Assembly (NCBI RefSeq): GCF_027587195.1
Contig: NZ_JAPDDP010000005.1
Location: forward strand, 62,001-126,000
Length of the DNA stretch: 64,000 nt
Direction of reading: 5' to 3'
From: Solirubrobacter phytolaccae
GTDB lineage: Bacteria; Actinomycetota; Thermoleophilia; Solirubrobacterales; Solirubrobacteraceae
Made by a program: the position numbers and the translations under genes. Positions 36,087 through 46,550 of the stretch are shown here, piece after piece (positions within the stretch are counted from its first letter, which is position 1; every line of letters begins with the position of its first letter). Under the pieces are notes generated by a model. The model made no database searches. It was not told where the DNA came from and worked only from the letters and a program-made list of their open reading frames with translations.

Positions 36087-37592
36087 ATGTCCCGACTCTC
36101 GCGCGTCCTGGCGCCCGTCGCCGTTGCCGTCGGCCTGGCGGCCTTCGCGCCGTCCGCCCTGGCCGGCACGACCGTCACGTTCCCCGACGGCGGTCCCGTC
36201 GCGACGACGGTGCAGATCACCGATGCAGGGCCCTCGGCGAGCACGGTGCACCTGACGGTCACGGCCGCCACGCCGTCCGACCTCGCGAACACGAAGGTGT
36301 TCCTCGGCCGCGGGTCGTACGTCTACGACGTCATCGGCGCGGACGGCGTCCGCGAGGTGGACGGCGAGTTCCGGGACCTGTACGACGAGCCGTGCGCCGT
36401 CTCCCAGGCCACGGCGCGCACCGACGTCCCGGTCACCGTGGGCGCGAGCAGCTTCACCGCCGAGCTGCCGAAGGGCGACATCGTCTCCTTCGAGGAGGTC
36501 GACATCGCCGCCGTGGTGACGGGCATGGGCACGGGGTGCACGCGCGCCGGCAGCACTGGCATCGCAGTGGACTTCTTCAACGACGCGCAGGAGATCGACG
36601 GCTTCTCCTGGAACGACCCGGCCACGCCGACCGTGACCGCCACGGGCGGTCGTCGCCAGTACACCGTCTCCTTCGCCCAGGAGTCGGGGACGGCCTACGA
36701 GCTCTACCGGATCGTCAACGGCGTCCGTGCGCAGGAGCCGGTCTACCTGAACGGCAAGACCGGTGACACCCAGTTCGTCATCGAGTGGGACAACGACGGC
36801 AAGCCGCTGCCGCTCGGCACCGACTTCAGCTTCCAGCTCCGCGCCGTCCGCTCGTTCACCAGGATCGACGGCAACGGCGACGACTCAAAGCCGACGAGCG
36901 GCTTCACCCCGGTGGTGAACGTCGCGACGAACCCGGCGCAGACCGTCATGTTCACCGGGCAGCCGGCGGCCTCCACGACCGCCCGCACCGCCGACTTCAG
37001 CTACGCCGTGACCGGCAGCCTGCCCGGTGAGACGCCGTACTGCGGGCTCGACCTCCACACCGAGGCCGGCCGCGAGGTCCCCTGCTCCGCCACCGGCGCT
37101 TCGCTCGCCGGGCTTGCGGTCGGCGCGCACACGTTCACCGTGTTCCCGCTCGACAACGAGGCCGCGTACTCGGTCACCTGGACCGTCGTCGACGCGCCCG
37201 TCGCGCCGCCGGTTCCGCCCACGACTCCGGTCACGCCCGTTCCGCCCAAGAACCAGGCCGACCTCGACGGCGACGGCATCGAGAACACCTGGCTCGTCAA
37301 CGGCCAGCCCGCCGCCGCGCCCAAGACCCCGAAGGCGTCCGTGAGCGGCACGAAGGTCAAGCTCACGCTGCCGGCCGCACCCAAGGGCGCGAAGTCGATC
37401 CGCGTCTACCGCGCGGACGGCAAGGGCGCGTACAAGCTGGTCAAGACCGTGAAGGCCGGCAGCAAGGCCTTCACCGACACCAAGGTCAAGGCCGGCAAGA
37501 CCTACAAGTACAAGACGGTCGCGGTCAACGCCAAGGGCCAGCAGGGCAAGGCCTCCGGCACCGTCACCGCCAAGATCAAGAAGAAGAAGTAG
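36087..37592 (+). CDS. Exported multidomain protein with FN3-like C terminus
   Basis: 501 residues with a signal peptide (VAVGLAAFAPSALAG). Beta-rich domains follow; a Pro-rich linker near 370-385 leads to DLDGDGIENTW, a DxDxDG calcium-binding motif like thrombospondin type 3 repeats. The last domain is FN3-like (SIRVYRADGKGAYKLVKTVK), and the end is a run of lysines (KIKKKK). No enzyme motif is seen. The Lys-rich tail may bind wall polymers. Its 3' end overlaps the convergent membrane-protein gene by 17 bp. Confidence 0.8.
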   Translation: MSRLSRVLAPVAVAVGLAAFAPSALAGTTVTFPDGGPVATTVQITDAGPSASTVHLTVTAATPSDLANTKVFLGRGSYVYDVIGADGVREVDGEFRDLYDEPCAVSQATARTDVPVTVGASSFTAELPKGDIVSFEEVDIAAVVTGMGTGCTRAGSTGIAVDFFNDAQEIDGFSWNDPATPTVTATGGRRQYTVSFAQESGTAYELYRIVNGVRAQEPVYLNGKTGDTQFVIEWDNDGKPLPLGTDFSFQLRAVRSFTRIDGNGDDSKPTSGFTPVVNVATNPAQTVMFTGQPAASTTARTADFSYAVTGSLPGETPYCGLDLHTEAGREVPCSATGASLAGLAVGAHTFTVFPLDNEAAYSVTWTVVDAPVAPPVPPTTPVTPVPPKNQADLDGDGIENTWLVNGQPAAAPKTPKASVSGTKVKLTLPAAPKGAKSIRVYRADGKGAYKLVKTVKAGSKAFTDTKVKAGKTYKYKTVAVNAKGQQGKASGTVTAKIKKKK

Positions 37593-38550
37593 CCGCGGCG
37601 CGCGCGGCGGCGTCCTGGACGTCGCCGCGCGTACGCGTCCAGAGGTGATCGGCGCCCGCCCAGGCGGCGAAGCACAGCCCGCCGACCGTCCCGGTCACGG
37701 TCAGCAGCACCCCCGTGGCGGCGACCGCCGCGACCCCGTTGCTGCCCAGGATGAGCACCGCGGCCGCCGCGCCCGTCGTCGGCCCGATCGGCAGCTGCCC
37801 GAGCACCGCCACGGCGATCAGCAGCGCGATCGCGTCGAGGAACGACGCGTCGACGCCGACCGCGTGCAGCAGCAGCCAGTTGCGGAAGATCTGCGAGAAC
37901 ACGGCCACCAGCACGAGGCCGATCACGCGCGTCCCGCCGGTGCGCGTGCGCAGCACGGCGAGCCCGCGCCACAGCTCGCGACCCGTCCGCAATGCGAGCT
38001 TGCGGAGGCCGGCGCTGGCGGTGGCGAACACGGCGAAGGCGATCACCGGCAACCACCACGGCAGCCCCAGCGGCCCGACCAGCGTGAACGACGCCAGCGC
38101 CGCCAGCGTCGCCTCGACGGCAAGGATCGGGAACTCGGCCGCGATCAGCGTCGGCACCTGCGGACACACGCTCGGCGACGACCGCCGCAGCGCCGCGATC
38201 CGCGCCGCCACCCCGAGCTGCGAGTTGAGCACGCTCCCCAGCACCTGCATGCTCGACGCGCGGAACAGCACCCGCCGCTCCACCGTCCCGCCTGCCGCCT
38301 CGACGCTCAGGTGCCACGCCTCGCTGCGTGAGAGCAGGGCGACGATCTGCAGGACGACGGCGACGACGAGCGTCCACATCCCGACGCTCTTGAGCGCGAA
38401 CGTGAACTCGTCACGCTGCCCGGCGAGCACGATCGCGAGCGCCGCGGCGGTGCCCAGCGAGCCGACGACCGTCAGCAGCGTGCCGTGCCGTCGCCCGAAC
38501 TCCCGCAGGCGCCGGCCCTTCCCGCGCCGCATCACCCGCTCAGGTACCAC
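37576..38550 (-). CDS. Lysylphosphatidylglycerol synthase TM-like (UPF0104) membrane protein
   Basis: 324 residues with eight or so membrane helices and the family look of the LPG-synthase/flippase transmembrane domain (SVGMWTLVVAVVLQIVALLS, IGPTTGAAAAVLILG). It has no catalytic GNAT-like domain, so it is not MprF itself. Stand-alone members are thought to move or modify lipid-linked substrates. The start is a GTG. Nothing with a clear pathway link lies beside it. Confidence 0.75.
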   Translation of the reverse strand: MVPERVMRRGKGRRLREFGRRHGTLLTVVGSLGTAAALAIVLAGQRDEFTFALKSVGMWTLVVAVVLQIVALLSRSEAWHLSVEAAGGTVERRVLFRASSMQVLGSVLNSQLGVAARIAALRRSSPSVCPQVPTLIAAEFPILAVEATLAALASFTLVGPLGLPWWLPVIAFAVFATASAGLRKLALRTGRELWRGLAVLRTRTGGTRVIGLVLVAVFSQIFRNWLLLHAVGVDASFLDAIALLIAVAVLGQLPIGPTTGAAAAVLILGSNGVAAVAATGVLLTVTGTVGGLCFAAWAGADHLWTRTRGDVQDAAARAAATSSS

Positions 38551-38687
38551 TCGCCACCACGACCTCCGGTTCCAGCTTCAGCGCTCGGAAGTCAGATGGT
38601 GCTGCCGGCCCGATCGGACCGACCCCACGATGAATGCCCTCCTGCGACCACGGTACCCATCTTGCGTAACGAGCAGCTCAGCCCGCT

Positions 38688-39380
38688 CTAGGCCGGTGAG
38701 ACGCCGTCGGTGAGCCGCTGCTCGATCTCGCGGAGCCGGGCTTCGACCCCGGGGGCGTAGCCCGCGGTGCCGCCGCAGGCGAAGTTGGCGGTGAGCTCGG
38801 GTGACGTCCACCGATCGAGCGCCGCGCGCAGCTCGTCGAAGGCGGCCGGATACGCATGGTTGAACGAGGGCACGTCGATCCCGATCGCGCCGAGGATGAA
38901 CGGGCACCCGCGGCCGGGCGCCGGCGACCCGCCTTCGATGTCGTTGGCCGCGGCGCCACCCAGGTGGCGGACCTGCACCTTGATGAACGGCATCGAGCCG
39001 TGGGCGCCGAGCAGCTGCAGCAGCCGCTCGGCGCAGTCGGGATCGAAGGCGGCGAGCATCAACCCCTGTGACCACGAAGGTGCCGCGCCGCGGGGCTCGT
39101 CGAACACGCGAGCGATGTCCCGCGCGGGGAGGAGCTGGACCGTGTCGGCGTCCGGACCGAGGTCACGGAGCGCGGCGATGGCCCTCGCCCCTTCGTCTGA
39201 GCCCCCGGGAAACGCGCAGTGGAGGGCGAGTGACCGTGGACCGTGGCCGGGCGGACGGGTGAACGCGGCCGTCGTCGTCACGCGCGGGTCGGCGGTCGCG
39301 GTCCAGGCGCTCCACCCGCGGAACGCGTCGTCCATCTTGTCCTCGCCGAAGGTCAGGTAGCCGCCGTAGAGGGAGGTCAT
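38688..39380 (-). pseudogene. FAD-linked oxidase, C-terminal domain only
   Basis: 230 residues that align by eye with the substrate-binding and C-terminal half of FAD-linked oxidases of the VAO/BBE type (FRGWSAWTATADPRVTT, LRDLGPDADTVQLLPARDIA, FIKVQVRHLGG, Pro-rich end). The N-terminal FAD-binding half of about 200 residues is absent; in front of the ATG there is only a 67-bp regulator promoter region. It is probably a truncated gene, although the surviving frame and a good divergent promoter region suggest it may still be expressed. A split or repurposed domain is the alternative. Confidence 0.65.
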
Positions 39381-39394
39381 ATCTGCATCAGAGT

Positions 39395-39441
39395 GCTAAA
39401 TCAGCAACGAGTTGTCAAATTGACCGCGCGGCGTCTACCAT
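39395..39441 (+). promoter_or_regulatory. Promoter and two dyads between MarR and the oxidase fragment
   Basis: GTCAAATTGAC (39414-39424) is a perfect 5-1-5 palindrome, and GCTAAATCAGC (39395-39405) an imperfect one. For the MarR gene, TTGTCA (39412-39417), an 18-bp spacer and TACCAT (39436-39441) stand 6 nt before the GTG. A TTGACA for the other strand lies in the same palindrome, so one bound repressor could shut both genes. Confidence 0.55.
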
Positions 39442-39447
39442 CGCCTC

Positions 39448-39882
39448 GTGCGTGAGATGGAGCAGCTGTACGCCGAGCTCTTCGAGGCGGCCGGCGTCGG
39501 CCGCCGGGTGGGCGAGACGATCGCCGGTACCGCCGGCCAGACCCAGGCGCGCTGGCAGACGCTCTGGATCCTCGGGAGCGGCGGGACGCTCACGGTGCCC
39601 CAGGTCTCCCGCCGGCTCGGCGTCAGCCGTCAGAACATCCAGCGCCTGGCGGACCAGCTCCAGCAGGAGGGCCTGGTCGCGCTCGAGCCCAATCCGGACC
39701 ACAAGACCTCTCCGCTGCTGGCCCTGACCACCGAGGGTCGGCAGGCGCTGGAGCGCATCAACCTCGCCGCCGAGGCGTCCCATCTCGAGATCCTCGAGCA
39801 GTTCCCCGCGTCCGACGTGGCCGCGCTGCGAGCGCTGCTCCGACGCTTCACCGCCGCGATGCGGACCGACCCCCTCTCGTGA
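39448..39882 (+). CDS. MarR-family transcriptional regulator
   Basis: 144 residues from GTG at 39448. The winged helix is clear (TVPQVSRRLGVSRQNIQRLADQL, beta-wing LEPNPDHKTSPLLALTTEG), with dimer helices on both sides. MarR proteins are ligand-released repressors that sit on palindromes near their own promoter; two dyads lie just upstream, between this gene and the divergent oxidase fragment. The ligand is unknown. Confidence 0.9.
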   Translation: MREMEQLYAELFEAAGVGRRVGETIAGTAGQTQARWQTLWILGSGGTLTVPQVSRRLGVSRQNIQRLADQLQQEGLVALEPNPDHKTSPLLALTTEGRQALERINLAAEASHLEILEQFPASDVAALRALLRRFTAAMRTDPLS

Positions 39883-39958
39883 ACAACCCGTAGCCAGCTC
39901 CGGGATCCGGACCGCGGCGTCCGTAGTGTCGCGCCGGTCACCAGAGACTGGAGCTTCA

Positions 39959-42337
39959 GTGCATGGATCCGCGCGCCTGACGCGGCTGGCCGGGACGGCC
40001 GCCGCGCTCGGCCTGCTCACGCTTGCCGCACCCGCCGGGGCCGCCGTACCGGTCTTCACACCGGCGGGCCCGCTGTTCACCGACGTGTCCCCGGAGGCGA
40101 TCAGCGTCTCGCCCGACGGCAGGACGGTCGCGACCGCGACGCCCTTCACCGGGATCGCGCTCGTCGACATCACCGACCCCGCCGTCCCGCGGGTGAAGGC
40201 GAGCCTCGCGACCGACCAGACCGCGCTGGCGTTCACCAAGGACGGGCGCTACCTGCTCGTCGTCGACCAGCAGCTGGACCCGGAGCGCCCGGGCGGGCCG
40301 GACGCGCGCAACCTGCGCATCCTGGACGCGGGCACGCTCGCCGAGGTCCGCCGGATCGCGATCCCGAGCGGCGACTCGGTCGACGTGTCGCCCGACGGGC
40401 AGTACGCGGCGATCGCCGACGAGCAGGACCAGGGCTTCAACGACGGCTCGGTGATCGTGCTCGACATGCTCGGGCGCGAGGTGGCCGACTGGACGACGCG
40501 CCAGATCGCGCTGCCCGCCCGCGACGACGCGCGCTGGCTGAAGCCGCTGGGCGTGACGCTCAAGCTCCAGCCCGAGTACATCGACGTCCGCGCGGACAAC
40601 GTCGCGCTCGTCTCCGTCCAGGACCAGAACGCGTTCGCGCTCGTCGACCTCGTGTCCGGCACCGTGCAGAAGGTGCTCGACGCGGGCTCGATCGACACCA
40701 CGACGTTCAAGGAACGTGAGCAGTTCGGGGCGTGGGACTGGACGGCGCCGGCGAAGGCTCCGCGCATGCCCGACGGCGTCGCCTGGCTGCCCGACGGCAA
40801 GCACTTCCTGGCGGCCAACGAGGGTGAGAAGGACTTCTTCTCCGACGGCGCTCGCGCGATCGACCAGGGCGCGATCACGCGCAAGTTCGGCGGCCGTGGG
40901 TACGGCGTCTACAACGCCGACACGGGCGCCCTGGTGTACGACTCCGGGCTCGCGGGCGAGCGTGAGACCGCGCGCCGCGGGTTCTACCCGACGAGCGACG
41001 CCGGGGAGGCGGGCCACCAGTACGAGGGAGCGGCCGTCGCGCGCTTCGGCGAGTCGCTGCTCGGCTTCGTGGTGTCCGAGCGCGGCAACCAGCTGCACAT
41101 CCTCGACCTGGCCGATCCTGCCGCTCCGAAGCTGCTGCAGATCCTCGCGACGGGCGAGCGCCCCGAGTACGTCGTGCCGATCCCCGAGCGCAACCTCGTG
41201 CTCGCTTCCGGCGAGTCGGGCGGCCTGTCTGTCTTCAAGGTCGCGGCGCCCGGCTCCCACGCGGTCATTCCCGTCGTGCCCCAGGACCCGAGCTTCGAGT
41301 TCGAGCTCACGTACGGCTTCGGCGGCAACCCGAAGTCGATGACCTACGACGACGGCCGGATCCTGTTCCCGACCGACAACGGCGTGCTGTCCGTCGACCC
41401 GGACGACCCGCGCGGGCCCAACGCCAGGACGGTCGGCTCGCACGCGGGCGACGCCGTCCCGGACGGCGCCGGCGGCTACTGGCTGCGCAGCACGGAAGGC
41501 CCGCTCACCCACGTGAACCGGGCGGGCGAGACGGTCCTCGAGCGCGCGGACGCCGGCACGTTCGGCGGTACGCGCATCGGCGACCGCACCTACAACCCCG
41601 CGTTCGGCTCCGTCGACGTCTACGAGCTCTCGACGGGCACTTCGCTCGGCGCGTTCACGGTCGACATCCCGGGGCGCAACCCGTACGTGCAGGACACCGA
41701 GGCGACCCCCGGCGGCGACCTGCTGTTCGCCGTCCGCGTCCCGGAGCAGCAGGCGATCGAGGTCTACGTCCTGCGCGACCCGGAGACCGTGGCGTTCGGC
41801 TCGACGGTCAAGCCCGCGCTGCTGCAGACGCTCTCGCTCGGCGCCTACTCGCTGCGCCGTGACCTGGACGCCTGGTTGCGGCTTGCGGTCAGCCCCGAAG
41901 GTCGCGTCTTCATCGGCCACACGGACAACGCGTTCCTGGAGCTGGACGAGCGCCTGCCGGCCTACCAGACCTCGACGGAGACGTCCGTCGGTGGCACCGT
42001 CCCGGCCACGCTGTCGCTGGCGATCGGCACCCCGGGTCCGCTCGGCCCGTTCGTGCCGGGCGTCGAGCGTCTGTACGAGACGACCGCCGCGGCGACCGTC
42101 ACCTCCACGGCGGGTGACGCCACGCTGTCGGTCGGCGACCCCGGCCATCTCGTCAACGGGGCCTTCAAGCTGCCGGAGCCGCTGCAGGTCGCGCTCTCGA
42201 AGTCCACCTGGGACGGCCCGGTCTCCAACGAGCAGGTCACGGTCGGCTTCAAGCAGCTCGTGAAGGCCACCGACGCGCTGCGCACCGGGCGCTACTCCAA
42301 GACCGTGACCTTCACGCTGTCGACGACGCGGCCCTAG
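39959..42337 (+). CDS. Exported beta-propeller protein with shared C-terminal domain
   Basis: About 792 residues. GTG at 39959 is preferred because GGAG stands 5 nt before it and the signal peptide (AAALGLLTLAAPAGAAVP) then has normal length. The body is a seven-bladed-type propeller (SVSPDGRTVATATPF, WLPDGKHFLAANEGEKDFFS) resembling choice-of-anchor I proteins. The last roughly 110 residues, starting VGGTVPATLSLAI and ending TFTLSTTRP, match the C-terminal domains at 8384 and 12996. The PhoD gene follows after 12 bp, so the two are probably one operon. Confidence 0.88.
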   Translation: MHGSARLTRLAGTAAALGLLTLAAPAGAAVPVFTPAGPLFTDVSPEAISVSPDGRTVATATPFTGIALVDITDPAVPRVKASLATDQTALAFTKDGRYLLVVDQQLDPERPGGPDARNLRILDAGTLAEVRRIAIPSGDSVDVSPDGQYAAIADEQDQGFNDGSVIVLDMLGREVADWTTRQIALPARDDARWLKPLGVTLKLQPEYIDVRADNVALVSVQDQNAFALVDLVSGTVQKVLDAGSIDTTTFKEREQFGAWDWTAPAKAPRMPDGVAWLPDGKHFLAANEGEKDFFSDGARAIDQGAITRKFGGRGYGVYNADTGALVYDSGLAGERETARRGFYPTSDAGEAGHQYEGAAVARFGESLLGFVVSERGNQLHILDLADPAAPKLLQILATGERPEYVVPIPERNLVLASGESGGLSVFKVAAPGSHAVIPVVPQDPSFEFELTYGFGGNPKSMTYDDGRILFPTDNGVLSVDPDDPRGPNARTVGSHAGDAVPDGAGGYWLRSTEGPLTHVNRAGETVLERADAGTFGGTRIGDRTYNPAFGSVDVYELSTGTSLGAFTVDIPGRNPYVQDTEATPGGDLLFAVRVPEQQAIEVYVLRDPETVAFGSTVKPALLQTLSLGAYSLRRDLDAWLRLAVSPEGRVFIGHTDNAFLELDERLPAYQTSTETSVGGTVPATLSLAIGTPGPLGPFVPGVERLYETTAAATVTSTAGDATLSVGDPGHLVNGAFKLPEPLQVALSKSTWDGPVSNEQVTVGFKQLVKATDALRTGRYSKTVTFTLSTTRP

Positions 42338-42349
42338 GAGGTCAGCGAT

Positions 42350-43933
42350 ATGAGCATCAGTGGGGATTGGGACCGGCGCATCAGCCGCCGGGCATTGCTG
42401 CGCACCGGCGGGACGCTCGCGGCGGGCGCGGTGCTGCTGCCGACGGTCGCGCGTGCCGTCGGGTCGTCGGTCGACGGAGATCCGTTCTCGCTCGGGATCG
42501 CTTCGGGCGACCCGACGCCCGACGGGGTCGTGCTGTGGACGCGGCTGGCGCCGCGGCCGGAGCTGGCCGACGGTGGGATGGGCACGCAGCGCTGCGCCGT
42601 CCAGTGGGAAGTCGCGCTCGACGAGCAGTTCAAGTTCCCGGTACGGCGCGGGACGGAGCAAGCGGTGCCCGAGTGGGCGCACAGCGTCCACGTCGAGGTC
42701 ACCGGCCTGCTGCCGCAGCGCGAGTACTTCTACCGCTTCAAGTGGGGCACGAACGTCAGCCCGGTCGGCCGCACGCGCACCGCGCCTCCGCCGTTCTTCG
42801 GCAACAAGGAGCTGACGTTCGCGTTCGTCTCCTGCCACAACTGGGCCAACGGGTACTTCAACGTCTACGACGACATCGTCCGCCGCGACCCGCAGTTCGT
42901 CGTGCACCTCGGCGACTACATCTACGAGGGCCCCGGCGGCACCGCGCCGTTCCGCCCGCATCTGCCGGCGGTCAGACTGGCGTCGCTGTCGGACTTCCGG
43001 ATCCGCCACGCGCAGTACAAGACGGACCCGGACCTGCAGAAGGTCCACGCCGCCCTGCCGTTCTTCATGACCTGGGACGACCACGAGGTCGACAACAACT
43101 ACGCGGGCCTCGTTCCCGGGACGGACGTGCCGGCGGAGCAGTTCCCGGCCATCCGCGCCGCCGCCTACAAGGCCTACTACGAGCACATGCCCGTGCGCAA
43201 GACCGCGGTGCCCTCCGTCGGCACCGGGATGATGATGTTCCGGACCATCCAGTGGGGCCGCCTGGCGAGCTTCTACGCGATCGACGGGCGTCAGTACCGC
43301 TCCCCGAACGCGGACCCGGCCAGCCCGCGCGGCGCCAACGGCTACACCCCGAGCGAGCTGGACCCGAACCGGACCATGCTCGGCCCGGACCAGATGCGCT
43401 GGCTGCTGAACGAGCTGTCGACCACGCGCGCCGGTTGGAACGTGTTGGCCAACAACAAGGCGTTCTCGCCCTTCGACCGTGACACCGCGCTCAACTCGGT
43501 CGAGTTCAACAGCCCCGACAACTGGGACGGCTACGTCGCCGACCGCCAGAAGATCCTCGAGACGCTCGCCGAGCGCCGCACCCCCAACCCGATCGTGCTC
43601 ACGGGCGACTCGCACAACAACTGGGTCCGCAATGTGCCGCCGGACTTCAACCGCCTCGACGGCCCGCCCGTGGCGACCGAGTTCATGGGCACGTCACTCT
43701 CGACGGCAGGCAACACGCCGAACCCGTTCGTCCGCTGGAACAACGACAAGAACAACCCGCACCTGCTGTTCCGCAACAACCAACGCGGCTACGTGGAGTG
43801 CGCGATGACGCCCCAGTCCTGGACCTCGCGCTTCCGGATCGTCACCGAAATCGAGAAGCGCGTGTACGGCACGGCGGAGACGCTGGCGACGTTCGGCGTG
43901 GAGAGCGGCAAGGCCGGCGCCGTCCGCATGTAG
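42350..43933 (+). CDS. phoD: Alkaline phosphatase D (PhoD family)
   Basis: 527 residues with a Tat signal (RRISRRALLRTGGTLA). The PhoD metal-site motifs are in order: FVSCHNW, LGDYIYE, WDDHEVDNN and LTGDSHNNW. PhoD enzymes are Ca/Fe phosphodiesterase-phosphomonoesterases exported folded. A strong ribosome site (AGGAGGT, 42336-42342) overlaps the stop codon of the propeller gene, which ties the two genes together. Phosphate control is likely by family, but no Pho box was identified. Confidence 0.94.
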   Translation: MSISGDWDRRISRRALLRTGGTLAAGAVLLPTVARAVGSSVDGDPFSLGIASGDPTPDGVVLWTRLAPRPELADGGMGTQRCAVQWEVALDEQFKFPVRRGTEQAVPEWAHSVHVEVTGLLPQREYFYRFKWGTNVSPVGRTRTAPPPFFGNKELTFAFVSCHNWANGYFNVYDDIVRRDPQFVVHLGDYIYEGPGGTAPFRPHLPAVRLASLSDFRIRHAQYKTDPDLQKVHAALPFFMTWDDHEVDNNYAGLVPGTDVPAEQFPAIRAAAYKAYYEHMPVRKTAVPSVGTGMMMFRTIQWGRLASFYAIDGRQYRSPNADPASPRGANGYTPSELDPNRTMLGPDQMRWLLNELSTTRAGWNVLANNKAFSPFDRDTALNSVEFNSPDNWDGYVADRQKILETLAERRTPNPIVLTGDSHNNWVRNVPPDFNRLDGPPVATEFMGTSLSTAGNTPNPFVRWNNDKNNPHLLFRNNQRGYVECAMTPQSWTSRFRIVTEIEKRVYGTAETLATFGVESGKAGAVRM

Positions 43934-43967
43934 CCACCGGGCGTCCACTGCTTACTCGCAGAAACAA

Positions 43968-43993
43968 GAAAGGCCCGCATGTGCGGGCCTTTC
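43968..43993. terminator. Terminator after phoD
   Basis: GAAAGGCCCGC-ATGT-GCGGGCCTTTC, an 11-bp stem with A/T-rich ends that works in both directions. It stands 4 nt before the tRNA-Leu 3' fragment, the same order as at the intact tRNA gene (46520-46545), but the stem sequence differs. Confidence 0.85.
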
Positions 43994-43997
43994 CTAG

Positions 43998-44024
43998 TGC
44001 GCCGAAGAGGACTCGGGCCTCCAC
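43998..44024 (-). repeat. Copy of the tRNA-Leu 3' end (att-like direct repeat)
   Basis: 27 nt matching the 3' end of tRNA-Leu(GAG) (46551-46577) at 25 positions, in the same orientation. It covers the 3' acceptor strand and the T arm and then stops abruptly. The two differences are in the T loop. This is the footprint expected when DNA integrates at a tRNA 3' end. No integrase gene is present between the copies. Confidence 0.75.
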
Positions 44025-44178
44025 GGCCAGGAGAGCACGAGCAGCCCGGCGCCACGGTCAACGCGGCGGCGATGCGATGGTGAGCTACGCCATAGGTGTC
44101 GTCGTGACGATCACCTGGCGACGCGGCGAGGCCGCGCCGCCGGTGACCGCACCTGATCAGCAGCCGGCGTGACGCGGT

Positions 44179-45399
<1,221 letters not shown>

Positions 45400-45586
45400 G
45401 CTGCGTGGCACCCCTCGTGGTTGTTGGGCGTCGACATCTCCCCAACATGTCCCGCTTCGCCCGGGAATAGCGGGGCCCTGTGAAGGGGGGATCGACAGGG
45501 CCCCCCGGTCATCGCGCGGAGCGTCTACCGTCGAACGTGACGCGCGGCCGGCGAGTCCGCCACCACGCGAGCGAAAGACGGTCTCC

Positions 45587-46468
45587 ATGCCCGGCGCCGA
45601 CCACGTATCCGAGCTCCGCACTCGCAGAGCCGTGCGCGCCCTCCTCCTCTGCGCGGCGCTGCTTGCGACCGGCTGCGGGTCGTCGAGAACCGCGTCGGAG
45701 CGCTCTGCGGCGACGACGAGCACGCCCGGTCCGTCGACCCACTCGGTCGCGGTGGACGGGACGACCCGCGAATACCGGCTGTACCGCCCCGCGGGACTCT
45801 CACGCCGCGCGCCTCTGATCGTGGTCTACCACGGCTGGCCCCAGACCGCCGAGGACGCCGAGCGCGGAGGCGGCTGGACACAGGCGGCCGACCGCCACGG
45901 ATTCGTCGTCGCGTTCCCGGAGGGCGTCGAGCAGTCCTTCAACGCCGGCGGCTGTTGCGGCGGCGCGCAGAGCGAGGGAGTCGACGACGTCGCCGCGGCC
46001 CACGCGATCATCACCGACGTCAGTCGCCGCGTAGGCGTCGATCGTCGCCGGATCTACGCCACGGGCTTCTCCAACGGAGCGATGATGGCCTACCGGCTGG
46101 GCTGCGAGTCCGATCGCTTCGCCGCCATCGGCCCCGTCGCCGGCACGCAGATGGTCGACTGCCCGGACCGGCGCCGGGTGTCTGTCATCCACATCCACGG
46201 AACGGAGGACGGCATCGTCCCGCCCGACGGCGACGCCGACCTTCCGCCGATCCGTCGCGTCATCAGCCAATGGCGCTCGAGCCTGCGGTGCGCCCCAGCC
46301 TCGGTCACGACGTCCGGCGACCTCAGGCGCTCAAGATCACGCTGCCCCGGCGGTCTCGATGTCGACCTCTTCACCCTGCGGGGCCTCGACCACGAGTGGG
46401 CCACCCGTTCCCAGGGCCTCGACACCACCGAGACGCTCTGGGCGTTCTTCGCGCGCCACCGTCGCTGA
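45587..46468 (+). CDS. LpqC-like poly(3-hydroxybutyrate) depolymerase-family esterase, lipoprotein
   Basis: 293 residues from ATG at 45587. A lipoprotein signal with lipobox LLATGC (Cys30) is followed by an alpha/beta hydrolase with HGWPQ (oxyanion region), nucleophile Ser in TGFSNGAM, Asp in HGTEDGIV and His in LDHEW. The family includes PHB depolymerases and feruloyl esterases; the real substrate is unknown. It stands inside the tRNA-bounded segment, with its 3' end facing the tRNA terminator. Confidence 0.9.
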   Translation: MPGADHVSELRTRRAVRALLLCAALLATGCGSSRTASERSAATTSTPGPSTHSVAVDGTTREYRLYRPAGLSRRAPLIVVYHGWPQTAEDAERGGGWTQAADRHGFVVAFPEGVEQSFNAGGCCGGAQSEGVDDVAAAHAIITDVSRRVGVDRRRIYATGFSNGAMMAYRLGCESDRFAAIGPVAGTQMVDCPDRRRVSVIHIHGTEDGIVPPDGDADLPPIRRVISQWRSSLRCAPASVTTSGDLRRSRSRCPGGLDVDLFTLRGLDHEWATRSQGLDTTETLWAFFARHRR

Positions 46469-46519
46469 GGCGACGCCGCGAGTGTTCTCCCCCGGCGGAA
46501 CGAGCGGCCCCAGAACGAC

Positions 46520-46545
46520 GAAAGCCCCGCCGAAGCGGGGCTTTC
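46520..46545 (-). terminator. Terminator of tRNA-Leu and the esterase gene
   Basis: GAAAGCCCCGC-CGAA-GCGGGGCTTTC, an 11-bp stem with a 4-nt loop, 5 nt past the tRNA 3' end and 51 nt past the esterase stop. It can serve both strands. Confidence 0.85.
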
Positions 46546-46550
46546 TGCAA

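Noticed and set aside
36665-37592. The exported protein with a Lys-rich tail as a sortase substrate
   Set aside because: There is no LPxTG-like motif or hydrophobic helix before the basic tail.
39956-43615. A minus-strand open frame of over 1200 codons
   Set aside because: It is antisense to the propeller and phoD genes, both of which have clear domains; its translation is Arg/Val/Gly-rich and low in hydrophobic order, typical of frames opened by GC-rich third positions.
43798-44172. A plus-strand open frame across the phoD end and the tRNA fragment
   Set aside because: It runs through the terminator and tRNA remnant and has no protein-like segment.
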